Positions 53,331 through 61,700 of a DNA stretch of 64,000 nucleotides are shown one piece after another. Position 1 is the stretch's first letter. Every line of letters begins with the position of its first letter. The stretch comes from Novosphingobium chloroacetimidivorans (GTDB taxonomy: Bacteria; Pseudomonadota; Alphaproteobacteria; Sphingomonadales; Sphingomonadaceae). The DNA lies in the NCBI RefSeq assembly GCF_014204535.1, contig NZ_JACHLR010000014.1:62001-126000 (forward strand). The letters run 5' to 3'. The notes below the pieces were generated by a model. That model saw only the letters and a program-made list of their open reading frames with translations, did not search any database and was not told the origin of the DNA. Made by a program: the position numbers and the translations under genes.

Positions 53331-53797
53331 GGAGTGACGATCTCTGTCCTCCCGGGCCCGGGGAGGGGGACCGCGCGAAGCGTGGTGGAGGGGACTCGCG
53401 TTTTCAGCCGAGGCAAGCCGTCATCCGCGCGCGCGAGTTGCGCAAGACGCTCTCCAAGCCCGAATACCACCTGTGGCAGCATCTACGCCGCCGTCCGAGC
53501 GGCCTGGCGTTTCGAAACCAGCATCCGATCGGACCTTATGTCGTCGACTTCTGCTGTCTTAGCGAGAGGCTGGCGATCGAAGTCGACGGGATCGTGCACG
53601 ACAGGGGCAGTCTGCCGCAGCGTGATCTCGAGCGCGATCGGTTCATCAAGGAAAACGGGTTCAGGGTGTTGAGGATCTCGGCTCAGCGCGTGCTCGCCGA
53701 TGTGGAAGGGGTTGTCGCTGCGATTGTCGCGCGTGCGGAGACTCCCCTCCACCGTCCTGCGGACGGTCCCCCTCCCCGTGCCGGGGAGGACACGTAA
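53327..53797 (+). CDS. DUF559 (Vsr-like endonuclease fold) protein embedded in a family B repeat
   Basis: A 156-residue protein whose core (about residues 35-135) is a DUF559 domain, related to Vsr/PD-(D/E)XK nucleases. It holds LSKPEYHLWQHLRR, then FRNQHPIGPYVVDFCC and LAIEVDGIVH. Candidate acidic catalytic residues are in PE, VD and EVD. Residues ~7-25 (PPGPGEGDRAKRGGGDS) and the last ~20 ([16 protein letters not shown]) are simply translations of the repeat arms, so the true functional protein is the middle. The only in-frame start before the core domain is TTG 53327, overlapping the pntAA stop; the TAA abuts the pntAB ATG. Substrate and role unknown. Confidence 0.8.
   Translation: MRSDDLCPPGPGEGDRAKRGGGDSRFQPRQAVIRARELRKTLSKPEYHLWQHLRRRPSGLAFRNQHPIGPYVVDFCCLSERLAIEVDGIVHDRGSLPQRDLERDRFIKENGFRVLRISAQRVLADVEGVVAAIVARAETPLHRPADGPPPRAGEDT
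53347..53793. repeat. Family B inverted-arm element with an internal gene, copy B3
   Basis: The left arm (about 53347-53396) starts TCCTCCCGGGCCCGGGGAGG and passes GGGACCGCGCGAAGCGTGGT to GGAGGGGACTC. The right arm (about 53738-53793) is its inverse, from GACTCCCCTCCACC through CTGCGGACGGTCCCCCTCCC to GGGGAGGACAC. Between them, ~340 bp encode the DUF559 core. The left arm is 16 bp past the pntAA stop and the right arm ends 4 bp before the pntAB ATG, so the unit is placed exactly in the junction of an operon. Confidence 0.88.
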
Positions 53798-54082
53798 ATG
53801 GACTTCATCTCGATCCTGTCGATCTTCGTCATGGCCTGCTTCGTGGGCTATTACGTCGTCTGGTCGGTTACCCCGGCGCTGCACACGCCGTTGATGGCGG
53901 TGACCAACGCGATCTCCTCGGTGATCATCGTCGGGGCCCTGGTCGCCAGCGCCGCCGAGGGTTCGCCGGTGGCCAAGTGGCTCGGCCTTGCCGCGGTGGT
54001 GCTGGCCAGCGTCAACATCTTCGGAGGGTTCGCCGTCACCGAGCGGATGCTGGCGATGTACAAGAAGAAGGATCGCAAGTGA
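53798..54082 (+). CDS. pntAB: NAD(P) transhydrogenase subunit alpha, part 2 (PntAB, membrane)
   Basis: A 94-residue membrane subunit forming the first helices of the proton channel (domain II). It has three hydrophobic segments: ISILSIFVMACFVGYYVV, AVTNAISSVIIVGALVAS and WLGLAAVVLASVNIFGGF. The ATG follows directly after the DUF559 stop (TAAATG). Its Shine-Dalgarno (GGGGAGGA, 53783-53790) is the end of the repeat arm. The stop overlaps the GTG of pntB. Confidence 0.93.
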   Translation: MDFISILSIFVMACFVGYYVVWSVTPALHTPLMAVTNAISSVIIVGALVASAAEGSPVAKWLGLAAVVLASVNIFGGFAVTERMLAMYKKKDRK

Positions 54083-55053
54083 GCTTCGTCGGTCCGCTCG
54101 AAACGACGCCGTCCATGGCGCAAGTCGGCCTGGCCGAGCATGCGGTGAACCCGTGGGTGGCACTCGCCTACCTGGTTTCGGGCGTGCTGTTCATCCTGGC
54201 GCTGCGCGGCCTGTCGTCACCGGCGACCTCGCGTCACGGCAACCGGTTCGGCATGGCCGGCATGCTGATCGCGGTGGTGACCACGCTCATCACCCATGAG
54301 ATCGCGAGCTTGCCAGAGATCGTGATCGCGATCCTGATCGGCGGCGGCATCGGTTTCCTGATTGCCCGCCGCATTCAGATGACCGCGATGCCGCAATTGG
54401 TCGCGGCCTTCCACTCGCTGGTGGGGCTTGCCGCCGTGCTGGTCGGCATCGCCGCCTACTTCAACCCCGAGGCGTTCGGCATCCTCGATCCTTCAGGGCT
54501 CGACATCCTGGCGCAGAGCCGGATCGAGATGGGCCTGGGTGTCGCGATCGGTGCGATCACGTTTTCGGGGTCCGTGATCGCATTTGCCAAGCTCAACGGC
54601 AACATGAGCGGTTCGCCGATCCTGCTCCCGGCGCGGCACGCGATCAACCTGGGCGTGCTGGCACTGATCCTGGTGCTGATCGCGCTGTTCCACTGGGACA
54701 CACCGGTGCTGTTCTGGGCCATTGTCGGCTTGAGCTTCGCCATCGGGTTCCTGCTGATCATCCCGATCGGCGGCGCGGACATGCCGGTCGTCGTCTCGAT
54801 GCTCAACAGCTACTCGGGCTGGGCCGCGGCGGCGATGGGCTTTACCCTGCACAACACGGCGATGATCATCACCGGGGCGCTGGTGGGCTCGTCGGGCGCG
54901 ATCCTGAGCTACATCATGTGCCGAGCGATGAACCGCAGCTTCCTCTCGGTCATCGCCGGGGGCTTCGGCGCGGAAGCCGGGCCGGAGCAGCCACAACCAA
55001 GACCGATCGTCCGTGGAAGCGCGGCTCCGCCGAGGACGCGGCCTTCATCATGA
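54079..55053 (+). CDS. pntB: PntB membrane domain (dII) reading frame
   Basis: From GTG 54079 ([20 protein letters not shown]) this frame encodes ~324 residues with about eight or nine transmembrane helices, the beta-subunit half of the proton channel. Conserved parts include [18 protein letters not shown], which holds the channel His, and [20 protein letters not shown], then [20 protein letters not shown]. The last ~20 residues ([21 protein letters not shown] region) are not PntB-like because the frame has shifted. It ends at TGA 55051-55053, overlapping the ATG of the domain III frame. Confidence 0.85.
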   Translation: MSFVGPLETTPSMAQVGLAEHAVNPWVALAYLVSGVLFILALRGLSSPATSRHGNRFGMAGMLIAVVTTLITHEIASLPEIVIAILIGGGIGFLIARRIQMTAMPQLVAAFHSLVGLAAVLVGIAAYFNPEAFGILDPSGLDILAQSRIEMGLGVAIGAITFSGSVIAFAKLNGNMSGSPILLPARHAINLGVLALILVLIALFHWDTPVLFWAIVGLSFAIGFLLIIPIGGADMPVVVSMLNSYSGWAAAAMGFTLHNTAMIITGALVGSSGAILSYIMCRAMNRSFLSVIAGGFGAEAGPEQPQPRPIVRGSAAPPRTRPSS

Positions 55054-55541
55054 GGGAGGCCGAGAGCATCATCATCATTCCGGGCTACGGCATGGCGGTG
55101 GCGCAGGCGCAGCACGTGCTGCGCGAGATGGGCGATCAGCTCAAGAAGCACGGGGTTTCGGTCAAGTACGCGATCCATCCGGTCGCTGGCCGCATGCCCG
55201 GCCACATGAACGTGCTGCTGGCCGAAGCCAATGTGCCCTACGACGAAGTGTTCGAGCTGGAGGACATCAACGGCGAGTTCGCCCAGGCCGATGTCGCCTT
55301 CATCATCGGCGCCAACGACGTGGTGAACCCGGCCGCCAAGACGGACAAGTCCAGCCCCATCTACGGCATGCCGGTGTTCGACATCGACAAAGCCAAGACG
55401 ATCTTCTTCATCAAGCGCTCGATGGGCGGGCAGGGCTATGCCGGCGTCGACAACGACGTTTTCTACATGGACCAGACGATGATGCTTCTCGCCGACGCCA
55501 AGAAGATGGTCGAGGACATCAACAAGGCGCTGGCGGACTGA
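55050..55541 (+). CDS. pntB: PntB NADP(H)-binding domain (dIII) reading frame
   Basis: From ATG 55050 this frame gives a 163-residue protein that is a complete domain [23 protein letters not shown] has the NADP-binding Rossmann turn. Then come [20 protein letters not shown], the loop [15 protein letters not shown], and [16 protein letters not shown]. All these are conserved in PntB. The frame is open further upstream (linker residues), but ATG 55050 overlaps the stop of the dII frame as ATGA, the same coupling used elsewhere in this genome. Isolated domain III proteins of other species are known to fold and bind NADP(H). Confidence 0.8.
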   Translation: MREAESIIIIPGYGMAVAQAQHVLREMGDQLKKHGVSVKYAIHPVAGRMPGHMNVLLAEANVPYDEVFELEDINGEFAQADVAFIIGANDVVNPAAKTDKSSPIYGMPVFDIDKAKTIFFIKRSMGGQGYAGVDNDVFYMDQTMMLLADAKKMVEDINKALAD

Positions 55542-55551
55542 TCCGACACCA

Positions 55552-55872
55552 ATGCGCAAGGCGATCGTGCTGGTGCTGGGCTTGACGCTCGCCTGGTACC
55601 TGTTCCTGGGCGGCGGCTTGCAGCGCTACGAGCGCTATCATGTGCGCGGCGCGCTGATCGAGGCCGGCTTTTCCGACAAGCGCGCCGACTGCATGGCAAA
55701 GCGCATGGTGAAGCGCCTGTCGCTGTTCCAGCTGTGGAAGCTGCAGCGTTTCGCGCAGAACAAGCGATCTGTCGGCGCCTTCGTGCGCGGCGCGAAGCGG
55801 GTCGGCGACAGCGAGGCCGTGGCAGTTACCGTCAGTTCGGCGGCTTTGTTCGCATCCGGGCTCGTCCACTGA
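55552..55872 (+). CDS. Small membrane-anchored hypothetical protein, 106 aa
   Basis: Unknown function. The N-terminal hydrophobic segment KAIVLVLGLTLAWYLFLGGG could be a signal anchor. The rest is basic (FSDKRADCMAKRMVKRLSLF), with one cysteine and a C-terminal hydrophobic stretch AVAVTVSSAALFASGL. It starts 10 bp after the pntB domain III frame, so is probably at the end of the pnt operon. Confidence 0.65.
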   Translation: MRKAIVLVLGLTLAWYLFLGGGLQRYERYHVRGALIEAGFSDKRADCMAKRMVKRLSLFQLWKLQRFAQNKRSVGAFVRGAKRVGDSEAVAVTVSSAALFASGLVH

Positions 55873-55951
55873 GCCTGAAGGGGTGGACGGCGACGAGGGC
55901 GGCAGGCTAGGCAAGCCCGCAAGCCCTTCAATTACGACCCAAGGAGACTTC

Positions 55952-56641
55952 GTGCGCAAGATCGGCCTGATCGGCGGCCTCACCTGGTACTCCACCAAAA
56001 CCTACTACGATCACATCCAGCGCGGCGTCCAGGCCCGCGTCGGCAATCAGGCGAGCGCGCCGATGGTGATCGACAGCCTCGACAGCTCCAGCCTGATGCG
56101 CCTGTCCTCCGCCGAGGACTGGTCGCGCGCTGCCGGCGAACTGGCCGAGGCCGCCAGGCGCCTGGAGGGTGCGGGCGCGACCGCGATCCTCATCGGCGCC
56201 AACTCGATGCACAAGGTGTACAACCAGGTCGCCGCAGCGGTGCAAGTGCCGATCCTGCACATTGCCGAGTGCGTCGCCGATCGCATGGTAGCAAAAGGCG
56301 TGAAGCGCGCCGCCTTGCTCGGCACCCGCAACGTCATGCTCGAGAGCTTCTACAGGCAGAAGCTGATCGCTCGCGACATCGAGCTGCTGCCGCCCAACAT
56401 GACGCGGGTCGAGACGCTGGACCGCATCATCTACGACGAGCTGATGCTGGGCAAGGCCACGCGCCAGGCCGAGCGCGAGCTGAAGTCGATGATCACTGTC
56501 CTGGTGCAGGAAGGCGCCGAGGCGATCGTGCTCGGCTCGACCGAGCTGGAGATGGTGGTGGACGTGGATGCCAACGTGCTGCCGATCTTCGACTGCACCG
56601 CGATCCATGCGCAGAAGGCGGTCGAGTGGATCGTAGGGTAA
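55952..56641 (+). CDS. Aspartate/glutamate racemase-fold protein lacking both catalytic cysteines
   Basis: A 229-residue protein of the Asp/Glu racemase superfamily, close to the YgeA type: [19 protein letters not shown] and [17 protein letters not shown]. In active relatives the residue before N84 (here Ala83) is Cys or Thr, and the second base is a Cys in a G-C-T-E motif. Here that motif reads GSTELEM with Ser196. The two-thiol mechanism therefore looks impossible; the protein may have another activity, bind ligands or be inactive. GTG 55952 follows AAGGAG. The 3' end is 18 bp from a family B repeat. Confidence 0.85.
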   Translation: MRKIGLIGGLTWYSTKTYYDHIQRGVQARVGNQASAPMVIDSLDSSSLMRLSSAEDWSRAAGELAEAARRLEGAGATAILIGANSMHKVYNQVAAAVQVPILHIAECVADRMVAKGVKRAALLGTRNVMLESFYRQKLIARDIELLPPNMTRVETLDRIIYDELMLGKATRQAERELKSMITVLVQEGAEAIVLGSTELEMVVDVDANVLPIFDCTAIHAQKAVEWIVG

Positions 56642-56659
56642 TGGCGACGTGCGTGCAAA

Positions 56660-56798
56660 TCCTCCCCTGCAAGGGGAGGGGGACCATGCGCAGCATGGTG
56701 GAGGGGACTCACGTCTCCGAGGAACCTGGGCGGCAAGGGAGAGTCCCCTCCACCACCAGCTGCGCTGGCGGTCCCCCTCCCCGTGCCGGGGAGGACAC
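56660..56798. repeat. Family B inverted-arm element, copy B4 (no gene inside)
   Basis: The left arm begins TCCTCCCCTGCAAGGGGAGG, then GGGACCATGCGCAGCATGGT and GGAGGGGACTC. After ~35 bp the right arm runs from AGTCCCCTCCACCACCAGC to CCCCGTGCCGGGGAGGACAC. It starts 19 bp beyond the racemase-like gene and ends directly at the dgt ATG, whose Shine-Dalgarno it supplies. Confidence 0.88.
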
Positions 56799-57959
56799 AT
56801 GACCCTCGCTCCGTACGCCACCGACTGGACCCGTTCGCGCGGGCGTGAGTTCGGCCTCGAGAACGCACTGGCACGCGGTCCGCGCAGCCCCTACCAGCGC
56901 GACCGGGACCGCATCATCCACTCGATCGCGTTCCGCCGGCTCCGCTACAAGACGCAGGTCTTCATCGCGCCCGATGGCGACCACTATCGCGTACGCCTGA
57001 CCCACAGCCTGGAAGTGGCGCAGATCGCGCGCGTGATCGCTCGCACGCTGGCGCTGGACGAGGACCTGACCGAAGCGCTCGCGCTGGCCCACGACATCGG
57101 CCACGCGCCGTTCGGCCATGCCGGCGAGGAAGCGCTGGACGGGGCCCTGCACGGGCATGGCGGCTTCGACCACAACGCGCAGACGCTGCGCACGCTCATG
57201 CGCATCGAATCGCCCTATTGCGAGCACGACGGGCTCAATCTCACCTGGGAGACTCTGGAAGGCCTTGCCAAGCACAACGGCCCCGTGGCGGAACCGGGCT
57301 GGGCACTGGCCGAGCTCGACGCGGCGTTCCCGATGGAGCTATCGACCTGGCCCTCGCTCGAGGCACAAGTCGCTTCGCTGTCGGACGACATCGCCTACGA
57401 CAACCACGATATCGATGACGGCCTGCGCGCCGGTTTCCTCGACCTCGAAGAAGTCCTCGCCCACCCCTTCGTTGCAGACCATTGGCGCGAGGTCGAGCGA
57501 CGCTATCCTTCGGCTCCGCGCGATCGCCAGGTGTCGGAGCTGATCCGCAGCCAGATCGGCTTCATGGTCAACGACCTGCTCGCCGAAACCGCCAGGCGCC
57601 TGGATACGATCGGCAGCCTGGCCGACATCCGCGCTGCCGATCGCGCGACCGCCGCCTTCTCGGACGAGCTTGCCGTCGCGGAGCGCACCTTCAAGCGCTT
57701 CATGTATGAGAAGCTGTACTACCACCCCGAGCAACTGGAGACGTCCCGCCGCGCCAAGGCAGTGGTCGCCGAGCTGTTCAGCGCCTACTCGCAGCAGCCG
57801 GTGCTGATGGACGAGGAGTGGATCGACGGCCTCCCGCGTCATGAGCCCGAGCGCAGCCGCCACATCGCCGACTATATCGCCGGCATGACCGATCGCTTCG
57901 CAATCGCGCGCCATGCCGACATCTACGGCGTCACGCCCGAGGGTCTGCGCAACGTATAG
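56799..57959 (+). CDS. dgt: Deoxyguanosinetriphosphate triphosphohydrolase-like protein
   Basis: HD-domain dNTPase, 386 residues, hydrolysing dNTPs to nucleoside and triphosphate. The N-terminal [20 protein letters not shown] is characteristic. The metal-binding HD set is [15 protein letters not shown] (here [17 protein letters not shown]), then [18 protein letters not shown] and [17 protein letters not shown] 56799 ([10 protein letters not shown]) is used, with GGGGAGGA from the repeat just upstream; a frame open back to 56649 only reads through the repeat. It is convergent with a TetR-type gene. Confidence 0.92.
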   Translation: MTLAPYATDWTRSRGREFGLENALARGPRSPYQRDRDRIIHSIAFRRLRYKTQVFIAPDGDHYRVRLTHSLEVAQIARVIARTLALDEDLTEALALAHDIGHAPFGHAGEEALDGALHGHGGFDHNAQTLRTLMRIESPYCEHDGLNLTWETLEGLAKHNGPVAEPGWALAELDAAFPMELSTWPSLEAQVASLSDDIAYDNHDIDDGLRAGFLDLEEVLAHPFVADHWREVERRYPSAPRDRQVSELIRSQIGFMVNDLLAETARRLDTIGSLADIRAADRATAAFSDELAVAERTFKRFMYEKLYYHPEQLETSRRAKAVVAELFSAYSQQPVLMDEEWIDGLPRHEPERSRHIADYIAGMTDRFAIARHADIYGVTPEGLRNV

Positions 57960-57986
57960 GCGGTTGTGAGCGCCTAAGCGGCAGCG

Positions 57987-58598
57987 TCAGCGCCCGGGCC
58001 ACATCGCGAGAAACGCGTCCACCGTCGCTTCGAGTTCGGGGCGGGTGGCGCCGCCTTGCGCCTTGACCGACAAGCCGCCCAGTACCGTGGTGAGGCAGCT
58101 TGCCAGAGCCTTGGGATCGATGCTGTCGGGCAGATCGCCTTCGGCCTTGGCACGGGCGAACCGCGCCACCAGGGCCGCCTCGGACGAAGCGCGTCGGGCG
58201 CAGACATGTTCGCGGATCGACTCCGCTTCGGCGCAACCGACCACCGTGGCGATCACGCCCAGGCATCCCTGCGGATCGCTGCCGCCGCAGTGCGTGGCGA
58301 GGGCCCCGCGCAGCAATCGCTCCGCCACCGTGCGCGCCGTAGCTTCCTCTAAAGCCCTGTCAACGTAGGCCAGCTTGTCCCGCTCGTAGAGGTCGAGCGC
58401 CTTGCGGAACAGCGCTTCCTTGTTGCCGAAGCAAGCATAGAGGCTGGGCTTGGTGATACCCATGGCCTCGGTGAGGTCCGCCATGGACGCACCTTCGTAA
58501 CCGTGCTGCCAGAACACCCGCAGCGCAGCCGCGAGGGCTTGGTCAGGGTCGAACTCGCGAGGTCGCCCGCGAACCGCAGTGGTGGCCGAACATTTCAT
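57987..58598 (-). CDS. TetR/AcrR-family transcriptional regulator
   Basis: A 203-residue repressor-type protein. The N-terminal HTH is GRPREFDPDQALAAALRVFW and then GASMADLTEAMGITKPSLYA. The C-terminal ligand domain contains three Cys (in THCGGSDPQGCLGV and GCAEAESI), unusual enough to allow thiol sensing (speculative). A palindrome overlapping the start codon suggests autoregulation. The gene it controls is not obvious: dgt is convergent and the hybrid kinase is divergent, 197 bp away. Confidence 0.9.
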   Translation of the reverse strand: MKCSATTAVRGRPREFDPDQALAAALRVFWQHGYEGASMADLTEAMGITKPSLYACFGNKEALFRKALDLYERDKLAYVDRALEEATARTVAERLLRGALATHCGGSDPQGCLGVIATVVGCAEAESIREHVCARRASSEAALVARFARAKAEGDLPDSIDPKALASCLTTVLGGLSVKAQGGATRPELEATVDAFLAMWPGR

Positions 58599-58610
58599 AC
58601 CGCCCGGTAT
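58597..58610. promoter_or_regulatory. Palindromic operator overlapping the TetR-gene start
   Basis: ATACCG-CC-CGGTAT is a perfect inverted repeat that covers two bases of the regulator's ATG. Sites of this form are common for TetR-family repressors, so self-repression is likely (inference). Confidence 0.6.
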
Positions 58611-58795
58611 CTAGTGATTGCGGGGCGTCGCGTCCAGTATTCTGCTTGCGTGACTTTGTCGCAGCTTGGTGACATGCGTGTCTTCTCTGCTCGCCTAGGG
58701 AACTTCCTCGGTCTAGGTTCGTTGCTGGCCGGCGGATTCGGGGGCCGCACATCCATGCCTGAGAAATCACGACGCATCCTGAGAAACGGTGACTG

Positions 58796-61700
58796 ATGCA
58801 GCCGCAGGTGGGCTACGCTACTCCATTCCCATTCCTGAACAACGGCGGCGAACTTGCCCGCCGCATCGCAGGTCATGATTGGGCCTCGACCCCGATCGGT
58901 GCGATCGAACGTTGGCCGATCAGCTTGAAGCACACCGTCGGGCTCATGCTCGCCAGCCCGGTTCCCCTCGTACTGCTCTGGGGCGAGCAGGGCGTGATGA
59001 TCTATAACGATGCCTATTCGGTGTTCGCGGGCGGGCGCGACTCCCGCCTGCTCGGCTCGAACGTGCGCGAGGGATGGGACGAAGTCGCCGACTTCAACGA
59101 CAACGTCATGCGCGTCGGGCTGGCCGGCGGTACGCTGAGTTACAAGGATCACGAGCTTACCCTGCTGCGCCACGGGCGACCGGAGCAGGTCTGGATGAAC
59201 CTCGATTACTCGCCGGTGCTGGGCGACGATGGCCGGCCGGCCGGGGTGATCGCGGTGGTCGTCGAGACGACAGACATCGTTCGAACCCGCAAGACGCTGG
59301 AGGAAAGCGAGGCGCAGCTGCGGTTCCTCGACGAATTGAACCGCGCCATCGCTACCAGTCTCGAGGCGGACGAGATCCTCGCGATCACGACTCGGATGAC
59401 CGGGCAGCACCTCAAGCTCAGCAACTGCGCTTATGCCGACATGGACGAGGATGGCGATGGCTTCACCATCCGCGGCAACTGGCACGCGCCGTCATCGCCT
59501 TCGATCGTGGGTCATTACAGCCTTGCGGCATTCGGCCCGCTGGCGGTGCAGGAGCTGAATGCCGGCCGGCCGCTGCTCGTGCCCGACGTCACCGAACTGG
59601 GACCCGAAGCCGCCAAGACGTTCCAGGACATCGGCGTCGGCGCGACGATCTGCATGCCGCTGGTCAAGGACGGACGTCTTACCGCGCTGATGGCGATCCA
59701 CGACGATGCACCGCATGCCTGGACCGACTACGAGCTCAGCGTGATCCGCGAGGTGACCGAGCGATCGTGGGCACACGTCCAGCGTGTCGGAGCCGAGGGC
59801 GTCCTGCGCGAGCGGGAGGCCTACAATCGCCAGATCCTCGACAGCGCCACCGATTACGGCATCGTCGCGACCGACATGGAAGGGCGCGTCACTCTCTGGA
59901 ATCGCGGCGCGGCAGAAATGCTGGGGTGGACCGAAGCCGAAATGCTCGGCCAGCCGATCGATACCTTCTTCACGCCAGAGGACCGCGCAGTCGGTCGGCC
60001 CGAGGCCAAGCGGCGCGAGGCCCTGACCACCGGTCGCGCGCACGACGCTCGCTGGCATCTGCGAAAGTCCGGCGAGCGGTTCTGGGGCTTGAGCGAGATG
60101 ACCCCGCTCAAGGACGCGAACGGCACGGCGATCGGCCTGGTCAAGCTGATGCGCGACCGAACCGCGGAGTACGAAGCCGAGGCCGCCCTGCGTGATAGCG
60201 AGGAGCGCTTGCGCCGCGCCCAGGCAGCGGGCGGCGTGGGCCTGTTCTCGGTCGACACGGACACTGACCTGATTACGCCGACCGAAGAGTTCTGCCGCAT
60301 CTTCGGTGTCGAACCGAGCGACGAGCTGCCTGCAGCGTCGATACAACGCCTGGTGATCGACGAGGATCGCGCGCTCGTTTCCGACAGCGCGAGCCGTGCC
60401 GAAGGTCGCGCCGCGCTCGATGTGGAATACCGTATCCGGCGCGCGGACACCGGCGAGGAGCGCTCCATCGCGCGCAAGGCGGACTACGAGTATGATGCGG
60501 CCGGTAAGCCGATCCGTCTCGTCGGCGTGGTGCAGGACGTCACCGATCGCCTGCGCATTCAGCGCGCGCTGGAGAAGAGCGAGGCGCAGTTCAGCGCATT
60601 GGCGCAGAACATGCCCAACCAGGTCTGGACTGCGCGCGCCGATGGCTGGCTGGATTGGTTCAACGACCAGATCTATGCCTATAGCAAGGCGCCGCGCGGA
60701 AGCCTCGATGGCGATCGCTGGGTCCGCTTCGTTCATGCCGAGGACCGGGCGGCCATGCTCGAACGCTGGCGCATCTCGCTGACGACGGGCGCGCCGTTCG
60801 AAGCGGAGTTCCGCTTGCGTGACGCGGCCGGGAGCTATCGCTGGCACCTTGCGCGCGCGCAGCCTCTGACCGACGGGCGAGGATCGATCACCGCCTGGGT
60901 GGGCACCAACACCGAGATCGAGGCGCAGAAGCAGGCGGAGGCAGCATCGGTACAGGACCGTGAGCGGCTCTGGACGATCAGCCAGGACCTCATGCTGGTC
61001 TGCGACTTCGACGGGTTGATCACGGCGGTGAACCCCTCGGGTGAGCGCCTGCTGGGCTGGACGAATGCGGAGATGGTCGGCACCAACCTTTCGGACTTCC
61101 TGCACCCTGGCGACCTGAGCACCACGGGCGGCGAACTTCACAAGCTGTCCGAAGGGCAGACGACGTTCGCATTCGAGAACCGCTATCGAACCAAGGACGG
61201 CAACTATCGCCTGATTGCCTGGACGGCCGTTCCCGACAACGGCCGCATCCACGCCATCGGCCGCGACATCACCAACCAGCGTGAGATCGAGGAGGCGCTG
61301 CGCCAGAGCCAGAAGATGGAGGCCGTGGGTCAGCTCACCGGCGGCATCGCGCACGATTTCAACAACCTGCTGCAAGGCATCACCGGCAGTCTGGACATCA
61401 TGCAGACCCGCATTGCGCGCGGTCGCTTGGATGACCTGGGTCGCTGGCTGGAAGGTGCGCGCGGCTCGGCCGAGCGCGCGGCTGCGCTGACTCATCGGCT
61501 GCTGGCATTCTCCCGACGACAGCCGCTCGATCCACGGCCTGTGCGCGCCAACCCGCTGGTCGCGTCGATGGAGGACCTGCTGCGCCGCACCCTGGGCGAG
61601 AACGTCGCGCTGGAAATGGCGTTGGACGACGACCTGTGGCTCACGCGGTGCGACCCCAACCAGCTGGAAAGCGCTATCCTGAACCTGGCGATCAATGCCC

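Larger units (their letters stand above)
54079..55541 (+). pseudogene. pntB: pntB as a whole: transhydrogenase beta subunit split by a -1 frame change
   Basis: Together the two following reading frames make up one PntB of normal length and order: membrane domain II, then NADP(H)-binding domain III. A one-base loss (or two-base gain) near 54975-55000, in the variable linker around GAEAGPE / [14 protein letters not shown], puts the halves in different frames. Whether this is gene decay, a sequencing error or a functional split is discussed in the findings. No canonical slippery heptamer for programmed -1 frameshifting is visible. Confidence 0.7.

Noticed and set aside
54950..55053. Programmed -1 ribosomal frameshift in pntB
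   Set aside because: I looked for an X-XXY-YYZ slippery heptamer in the shared open region. The best candidate (C-GGG-GGC) has a mismatch in the P site and no clear downstream pseudoknot; a split or a base error explains it more simply.
56649..56798. N-terminal extension of the dGTPase
   Set aside because: It merely translates the family B repeat ([13 protein letters not shown] and PSPCRGG); the conserved protein begins at 56799.
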